Positions 5,989 through 9,969 of a stretch of DNA of 9,969 nt are shown here, piece after piece. The DNA is from Paracoccaceae bacterium (GTDB lineage Bacteria > Pseudomonadota > Alphaproteobacteria > Rhodobacterales > Rhodobacteraceae): positions 1-9,969 of the forward strand of contig JALORM010000077.1 in assembly GCA_025458985.1 (NCBI GenBank), read 5' to 3'. The position numbers and the translations under genes are program-made. Each line of letters opens with the position of its first letter. The stretch's first letter is position 1. The notes under the pieces are model-generated. The model made no database searches and had not been told where the DNA came from. It was given only the letters and a program-made list of their open reading frames with translations.

Positions 5989-6039
5989 GGGCGCGGAACG
6001 ATGGGGCGCGCGCGGCCAGCCGCCGGCGCGCCCCGGGGC

Positions 6040-8319
6040 TTACTCTCCGCGGGCAAGCACCGCGGTCGCCGGCACTTCGGCCCCGTCCCGCAGCACGGTC
6101 AGCCGGGCTTCGGTGTGGGACATCGCGGCGAGCGTCGCGACGATGTCCTCGATGGCGGTGGCCCCGTCGATGCCGCGTCCGGTAAGGGCCTCCGACAGGA
6201 TCACGTCGCCGGCCTGCAGCGCGCGGTCCCCCGCCTCGGGCGCAAGGCTGCCCGGGTCGGCCACGACGGCGCGCCACTGGCCGTCCGATGCCTCGGTGCG
6301 GATCGCCAGCCCGCCCCGGAAGGTCGCCTCGCGGATGCCGGGTACAACCAGGCTCACCACCTCGAAGGGACGGTCCAGCGCCTCGCGCACGCGCAGTTCC
6401 AGGACGACCGGGCCGTCCCCCGCTGCCGCAGCCGCCACGGCAAGCTGCTCGCGGATCGAGGCCTCGTCGCTGACCCAGGCATTGTTGACCGCATAGATCG
6501 TGACACCGGGCCGCAGCCAGGCATTCGCAGGGTCCGCCGCTGCCGCGCTTGCGACCGCGCTGACCTGCGGGAAGTCGTCGCCGCCGATGCGCACGGTGCG
6601 GGTCTCGAACGGCAGGGAAAGCCCGGTCCATGCGGCCGAGACGCGCTGATCGCGCAGCACCGAAGGATCGCGCGACGCCTCTGCCGTCACGGGCGGCGGG
6701 TCGTAGGTCAGCCCGGTCGCGGCCACCGCAAGGCGGCGCGCCTCGGCTGCGCCCGCAGCCGAGGCCTCGGCGGCGAAGGCAGCGCGGACCTCGGCAGCCG
6801 GGGGCGCAGCCAGCACGGGCAGCGCCGGCGCCGCGGCGACCAGCGCATTGGCCTCAACGGCGGCGAACGCGCCGGCCGAAGCGCCGTCGGGCGCGAAGCC
6901 TGCAACGCGAATCGCGGCAGTCGCGGGCGCCGCCGCCGGTTCGGCAGCCGGTGCGGCCGGCGCGGGCGCCGCCGCCAGCGTCGGTTGCGGCGCGGTCGCC
7001 TCGGAGGTGTCGGCAGGACCGGTCGCGGGCACCCCCGAGACCGCGAGATACCCCGCGATGGCCGCGACCGCAGCAACGGCGCCGGCCAGAGCAAGCCCGC
7101 CGACAGGCCGCCGCCGCGCCGGGGCCGCGGCGGCTTGCGGCAAGGGCTCGGCCAGCGGCGGGAACCGTTCGGCGGCAGTCAGCGGCCGCGCATCGGACCG
7201 CGGCAGGGGATCGGCCGGCGCGGCCACCAGCTGCGCCACCGCATTTTCGATCTCGGCCGCACGGGCGCTGTCGATCACCGGCGCGGTCGCGGCGGCCTCG
7301 TCCAGCATGGCGATCCAGTCCTCGGCCGACTTCAGCCGGTCCTTGGGCAGCACACTGGCTGCCTTGTCCAGCGCCTCGAGGAACCCGGGAGGGTAGCCCT
7401 CGATCCGGCCCGCCAGAGGCTCGTAGGGATCGACGCCGTTCTCGGCCAGGCCCGAAAGCCGGCGCTGGCTGTCGGGCGGCGCCTCGCCCGAGATGACGTG
7501 GTAGAAGGTGGCGGCCAGCGCATAGAGGTCGCTCGACTCGTTCTGGACGCTGCCGGCGATGTAGAACTCCTGCGGCGAGTAGCCGTCCTTGACCACCCGC
7601 AGCGCCGACAGCACGCGGGTCTGCTTCGAGGCCTGCTCGCGCGCGGCGCCGAAGTCGATCAGCACCGGTTCGTCGTTCTCGTCGATCAGGATGTTGTCGG
7701 GCGAGATGTCGCGGTGCAGGACACCGCTTTCGTGCACGAAGCGCACCGCCTCGAGCATCTTGCGCACGTAGGCGACCACGCGCACCGGGACGAACCTGTG
7801 CGAGGGGTCTTCCAGAAGCTCGAGCAGGTCGCGGCCGCGCACGTAGTCGATCGCCATGTAGGCGGTGTCGTTGTCCTCGAACACCTGATGGACGCCGACG
7901 ATGTGGGGGTGGACGAGCTTCGAGAGGTTGCGCGCCTCCTGCACGAACAGGCGCACGACCGACCGGAAGTCGGACTGGTGCGCCCGCGACCGGGCGCGGA
8001 CGATGGTGTTCGACCGCCGGCAGAGCGTGCCGGGGAAGCATTCCTTGATGACGACCGTCCGCTCGAGCGAGTCGCGGGCAAGGTAGGTGATCCCGAAGCC
8101 GCCGCTGTTGAGGAAATCGACGATCGTGTACTGGCCGTGGAACAGCCGGGTCCCGGGCTTCAGTTCGTCGACGAAGACCTCGTCGGCGCCCGGGTCGGCA
8201 TCAGGCCCCGACAGCGGGGCCAGCGCGTCGCCCGGCGCTGCCGCCTCATCCCCGGGTGCCGGCGGCTTGCCTGCGCCGCCGGTGATCACCGCACGGATGG
8301 CCGAGCCCTTCACTGCCAT
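6040..8319 (-). CDS. Membrane Ser/Thr protein kinase with periplasmic PDZ-like region
   Basis: 759-residue eukaryotic-type (Hanks) kinase. The cytoplasmic catalytic domain spans about 62-340, with Gly-rich loop NSGGFGITYL (71-80), Lys92 in VVIKECFP, alpha-C Glu128 (FVQEAR), catalytic loop LHRDISPDNIL (Asp204, Asn209), metal site IDFGAAR (Asp222) and GYSPQEF. The key catalytic residues are present; Ser207 replaces the common catalytic-loop Lys, as I recall for proteobacterial kinases of this IKExxP type. A linker with RRRP (402-405) leads to one membrane helix, GGLALAGAVAAVAAIAGYLAV (split here as 407-416 and 417-427). Next come an Ala/Pro-rich periplasmic stretch (430-545) and a C-terminal region with two PDZ-like segments, LRPGVTIYAVNNAWVSDEASI (split here as 602-611 and 612-622) and LQAGDVILSEALTGRGIDGA (701-720) with a following LTVLRDG. 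ATG 8319 is chosen over one 12 codons upstream because AAGGGGGG sits at ribosome-site distance. It heads the module with FHA and PP2C-like genes and probably phosphorylates FHA partners. Confidence 0.9.
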   Translation of the reverse strand: MAVKGSAIRAVITGGAGKPPAPGDEAAAPGDALAPLSGPDADPGADEVFVDELKPGTRLFHGQYTIVDFLNSGGFGITYLARDSLERTVVIKECFPGTLCRRSNTIVRARSRAHQSDFRSVVRLFVQEARNLSKLVHPHIVGVHQVFEDNDTAYMAIDYVRGRDLLELLEDPSHRFVPVRVVAYVRKMLEAVRFVHESGVLHRDISPDNILIDENDEPVLIDFGAAREQASKQTRVLSALRVVKDGYSPQEFYIAGSVQNESSDLYALAATFYHVISGEAPPDSQRRLSGLAENGVDPYEPLAGRIEGYPPGFLEALDKAASVLPKDRLKSAEDWIAMLDEAAATAPVIDSARAAEIENAVAQLVAAPADPLPRSDARPLTAAERFPPLAEPLPQAAAAPARRRPVGGLALAGAVAAVAAIAGYLAVSGVPATGPADTSEATAPQPTLAAAPAPAAPAAEPAAAPATAAIRVAGFAPDGASAGAFAAVEANALVAAAPALPVLAAPPAAEVRAAFAAEASAAGAAEARRLAVAATGLTYDPPPVTAEASRDPSVLRDQRVSAAWTGLSLPFETRTVRIGGDDFPQVSAVASAAAADPANAWLRPGVTIYAVNNAWVSDEASIREQLAVAAAAAGDGPVVLELRVREALDRPFEVVSLVVPGIREATFRGGLAIRTEASDGQWRAVVADPGSLAPEAGDRALQAGDVILSEALTGRGIDGATAIEDIVATLAAMSHTEARLTVLRDGAEVPATAVLARGE

Positions 8320-8360
8320 GAGACCCCCCTTGGAACGCGTCCGCTGTTCCCGCATAGGTT

Positions 8361-8395
8361 GTGGCCCAAGATAGATGTCCGATATGCCATGGCAA
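8361..8395 (-). promoter_or_regulatory. Candidate promoter of the kinase gene
   Basis: On the minus strand, TTGCCA (8395-8390, five of six to the sigma-70 -35), a 16-base spacer and TATCTT (8373-8368, four of six to the -10) would start RNA near 8361, about 42 bases before the ATG. The -35 is overlapped by the palindrome TGCCATGGCA (8385-8394), a possible operator. The remainder of this 284-bp gap (8320-8603) holds no gene that I can support. Confidence 0.4.
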
Positions 8396-8547
8396 AGCGG
8401 TCCAGATTTGGGTTGAAACCGGGCATTTGTTGGGCCGATTGCAGCAACGCAGTCAACAATCTATCGATCGAGGCCCGCGTGTTTCGACACCGGTAGGCGG
8501 AGTCCTGTCTCTTTCGGCGGGTTTCTGCCACCGGAGCGGCGCAGAAT

Positions 8548-8562
8548 GTGGCAATCTGCCAC
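8548..8562 (-). terminator. Inverted repeat after the DUF1185 gene
   Basis: GTGGCA (8548-8553), ATC, TGCCAC (8557-8562): a perfect six-pair repeat 42 bases past the stop at 8604. It is followed on the minus strand by ATTCT, so a weak terminator is possible. It shares TGGCA/TGCCA half-sites with the palindrome over the kinase -35, so it could instead be a regulator site. Confidence 0.3.
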
Positions 8563-8603
8563 GAATTGGAATCGTTTCCCCTGGCCCCCTCGCCCACGCC
8601 GTG

Positions 8604-9185
8604 TCAGCGCAGGCCGTCGAGCCCCGTGATCTCGGAGGCCGCAAGCCCGCCCATCCGGTCGTGCACGCGCGGCCCCCGCGCCATGGCCAGCGCAAAGACG
8701 ATCTCGCCCGCGCGCGGGGCATCCGGGAGGCCCACCTCCATCGCGTCGAAGTGGCTGCGTACGTAGGCCGCATTGGTGTGGCCGAGGGGGATGTCGATCC
8801 GGCAGCCCGGCCCGCCAACCTTCATCGCCGAGGGCACGATCGCCTTGGCCTCGCCCAGCCGCGCGCGCATCGCATAGCCGCCCGGCACGTGCCAGAGCGC
8901 GGCGTGCTCCAGTTCGCCCCCCTCGCCCACCAGCGCGGCCTTGCCGTAGCCGTCGATCCCCTCGCGGCCACCCATCGCCGCGATCAGCCGGTCCGTCAGC
9001 GCAAGGCCAAGGGGCTTGAGGTCCTCCATCGCCGGTTGCAGATCGGCCACGTAGCGTCCTGCGAAGGGGTTCGCCACCACGGCCAGGATGGCCGCGCGCC
9101 GGCGCGGCGCAGCCTGGGCCGGGCCGCCGTCGTGGTGGATGTCCTCGACGAAGAGCATGGTCTTGCGGATCGGGAAGTCAGGCAT
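8604..9185 (-). CDS. Amino-acid-synthesis (DUF1185, PF06684-like) family protein
   Basis: 193-residue soluble protein of a family named 'amino acid synthesis' whose enzymatic role I do not know to be established. Recognisable parts are the N-terminal RKTMLFVEDIHHDGG (7-21), AILAVVANPFAGRYVADLQP, GREGIDGYGKAALVGEGGELEHAALWHVPGGYAMR, the polar IDIPLGHTNAAYVRSHFDAMEVG, and the C-terminal RAGEIVFALAMARGPRVHDRMGG. There is no signal peptide or membrane helix, and length is about that of the family. The ATG lies inside the end of the UPF0280 gene, the two sharing the eight bases ATGCCTGA, so translation is coupled. Such pairs occur, as I recall, in clusters for heterocycle or amide catabolism, for example with 6-hydroxynicotinate reductase or ring-opening amidohydrolases. 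The window is too short to confirm this. Confidence 0.8.
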   Translation of the reverse strand: MPDFPIRKTMLFVEDIHHDGGPAQAAPRRRAAILAVVANPFAGRYVADLQPAMEDLKPLGLALTDRLIAAMGGREGIDGYGKAALVGEGGELEHAALWHVPGGYAMRARLGEAKAIVPSAMKVGGPGCRIDIPLGHTNAAYVRSHFDAMEVGLPDAPRAGEIVFALAMARGPRVHDRMGGLAASEITGLDGLR

Positions 9186-9969
9186 CGGCAGGCTCCGGCA
9201 GAAGGTGGTCGGCCCCCGCCCCCAGGCTGCGGGTCTGGCCGTCGAGCATCAGGAAGGCGGCGCCGATCAGACCGCGCGCCAAGTAGTCTGCGGCGGCCGC
9301 CGCACCGCGGTCGAGCGCCGCGGCGGTCTCGGCGGGCGTCAGCACGCCCACGCCCACCGTCACCAGTCTGTGGCCAAGATCGCTGTCAGGCGCAAGCTCG
9401 CAGGCCGGGCGGCGGCGCACCGCGGGATGGCCGGGCAGGTCCACGGCATTGGCGATGAGGGTCGCGGCGGCATCGGCCGCGGCGGCGGTACCGGCCAGTA
9501 CGGTGACCGCATCGGCGATGCCGAGCGAGTGGCTGCGCCCGCGCCAGCCCGATGTCGCGATCCCGCGCCAGGGCGCCGCGGCCTCGACCGCGACGCGCCC
9601 GCCCGCCATCGCGGCGGTCAGCCGCTCGCCCGGGGCCAGGTGCAGCGCGATGTCGCCTCCGTTGTTGACGTATGCCCTGCGCAGGCCCGGGTCCGCGGCC
9701 ATGACCGACAGGACCTCATCGGCGACCGCCCCGGCAACGGCCGCCATCGGCGTCACGAACTCCGGCAGGAACGGCGCCGTCGCGGCCTGCATCCGACGCG
9801 CCACCCCCCCCCGAAGCGGCGGGGGATCGGCGCGGCGCAGGTCGGGCAGCTCGGCCACCAGTTCCTTGAGGACGGTGGCGAAGCGCCGGGTGGCACGCGC
9901 ATAGGCCCCCGCGCGCGCAGCGTCGTCCGCCCAGAGGATCAGGTCGATCGGCCCGTGATGCAGGTGCAG
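9178..9969 (-). CDS. UPF0280 (ApbE-like) family protein, 5' end outside window
   Basis: The reading frame is open to the window edge and begins mid-protein with LHLHHGPIDLILWADDAARAG. The visible 263 residues are therefore nearly all of the roughly 280 expected. Family features are the run RRADPPPLRGGVARRMQAA, PFLPEFVTPMAAVAGAVADEVL, YVNNGGDIALHLAPGE (the NNGGD signature resembling the flavin-transferase ApbE), GIATSGWRGRSHSLGIADAVTVLA, and a small-residue-rich AATLIANAVDLPG. UPF0280 proteins are distant relatives of ApbE by fold, but FMN transferase activity is not shown for them and none is claimed. The ATG at 9858 is internal because conserved codons continue upstream. The stop overlaps the DUF1185 start by 8 bases, pointing to a shared operon and joint function. 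Confidence 0.82.
   Translation of the reverse strand: MHLHHGPIDLILWADDAARAGAYARATRRFATVLKELVAELPDLRRADPPPLRGGVARRMQAATAPFLPEFVTPMAAVAGAVADEVLSVMAADPGLRRAYVNNGGDIALHLAPGERLTAAMAGGRVAVEAAAPWRGIATSGWRGRSHSLGIADAVTVLAGTAAAADAAATLIANAVDLPGHPAVRRRPACELAPDSDLGHRLVTVGVGVLTPAETAAALDRGAAAAADYLARGLIGAAFLMLDGQTRSLGAGADHLLPEPADA

Noticed and set aside
6001..8496. Open frame of 831 codons on the plus strand opposite the kinase gene
   Set aside because: The kinase on the other strand has the full set of catalytic motifs. The plus-strand frame is an Arg/Gly/His-rich shadow without recognisable motifs or ribosome site.
8361..9458. Open frame of 365 codons on the plus strand opposite DUF1185 and UPF0280
   Set aside because: It crosses a non-coding spacer and two recognised genes, and its translation is low-complexity and Arg/Pro-rich.

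Overview
The window is GC-rich DNA of alphaproteobacterial character, most likely order Rhodobacterales. This rests on an IscR-type regulator without the usual cluster cysteines placed ahead of a cysteine desulfurase, an Irr-box-like palindrome in front of it, and the overall gene repertoire. No RNA genes, insertion sequences, CRISPR arrays or prophage genes were seen. Identifications come from reading motifs; no database search was made.

Layout. (1) 1-1095, minus strand: an iscR-like Rrf2 regulator followed by a cysteine desulfurase that leaves the window at the PLP-lysine codon. This is probably the head of an isc/suf iron-sulfur cluster operon. The 185-bp divergent spacer to an alpha/beta hydrolase (1281-1934, plus strand) holds a perfect 17-bp palindrome that matches the iron-control (Irr) box as I remember it. 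(2) 2157-4501, plus strand: a compact unit of a broken FrnE/DsbA-type dithiol oxidoreductase (in-frame amber codon where about 55 codons of the family are missing), a Bcr/CflA-type MFS drug exporter overlapping its stop, and a CxxC peroxiredoxin-like protein. (3) 8319 down to 4543, minus strand: a signalling module of a membrane Ser/Thr kinase with a periplasmic region that looks like two PDZ-type repeats, an FHA-domain protein, and a PP2C-fold protein whose metal-binding and catalytic positions all look substituted. It converges on the peroxiredoxin gene across a 41-bp gap containing a hairpin. (4) 9969 down to 8604, minus strand: a UPF0280 (ApbE-like) protein overlapping an amino-acid-synthesis (DUF1185) family protein by 8 bases.

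The most interesting content is region 3. It has the kinase/FHA/phosphatase architecture of threonine-phosphorylation switches, such as those controlling type VI secretion, but no secretion genes are in view. The phosphatase appears to be a pseudoenzyme, and the kinase carries a possible periplasmic peptide- or protein-sensing region. Region 1 is interesting for iron regulation, because the IscR keeps only one cysteine and sits next to a probable Irr operator.
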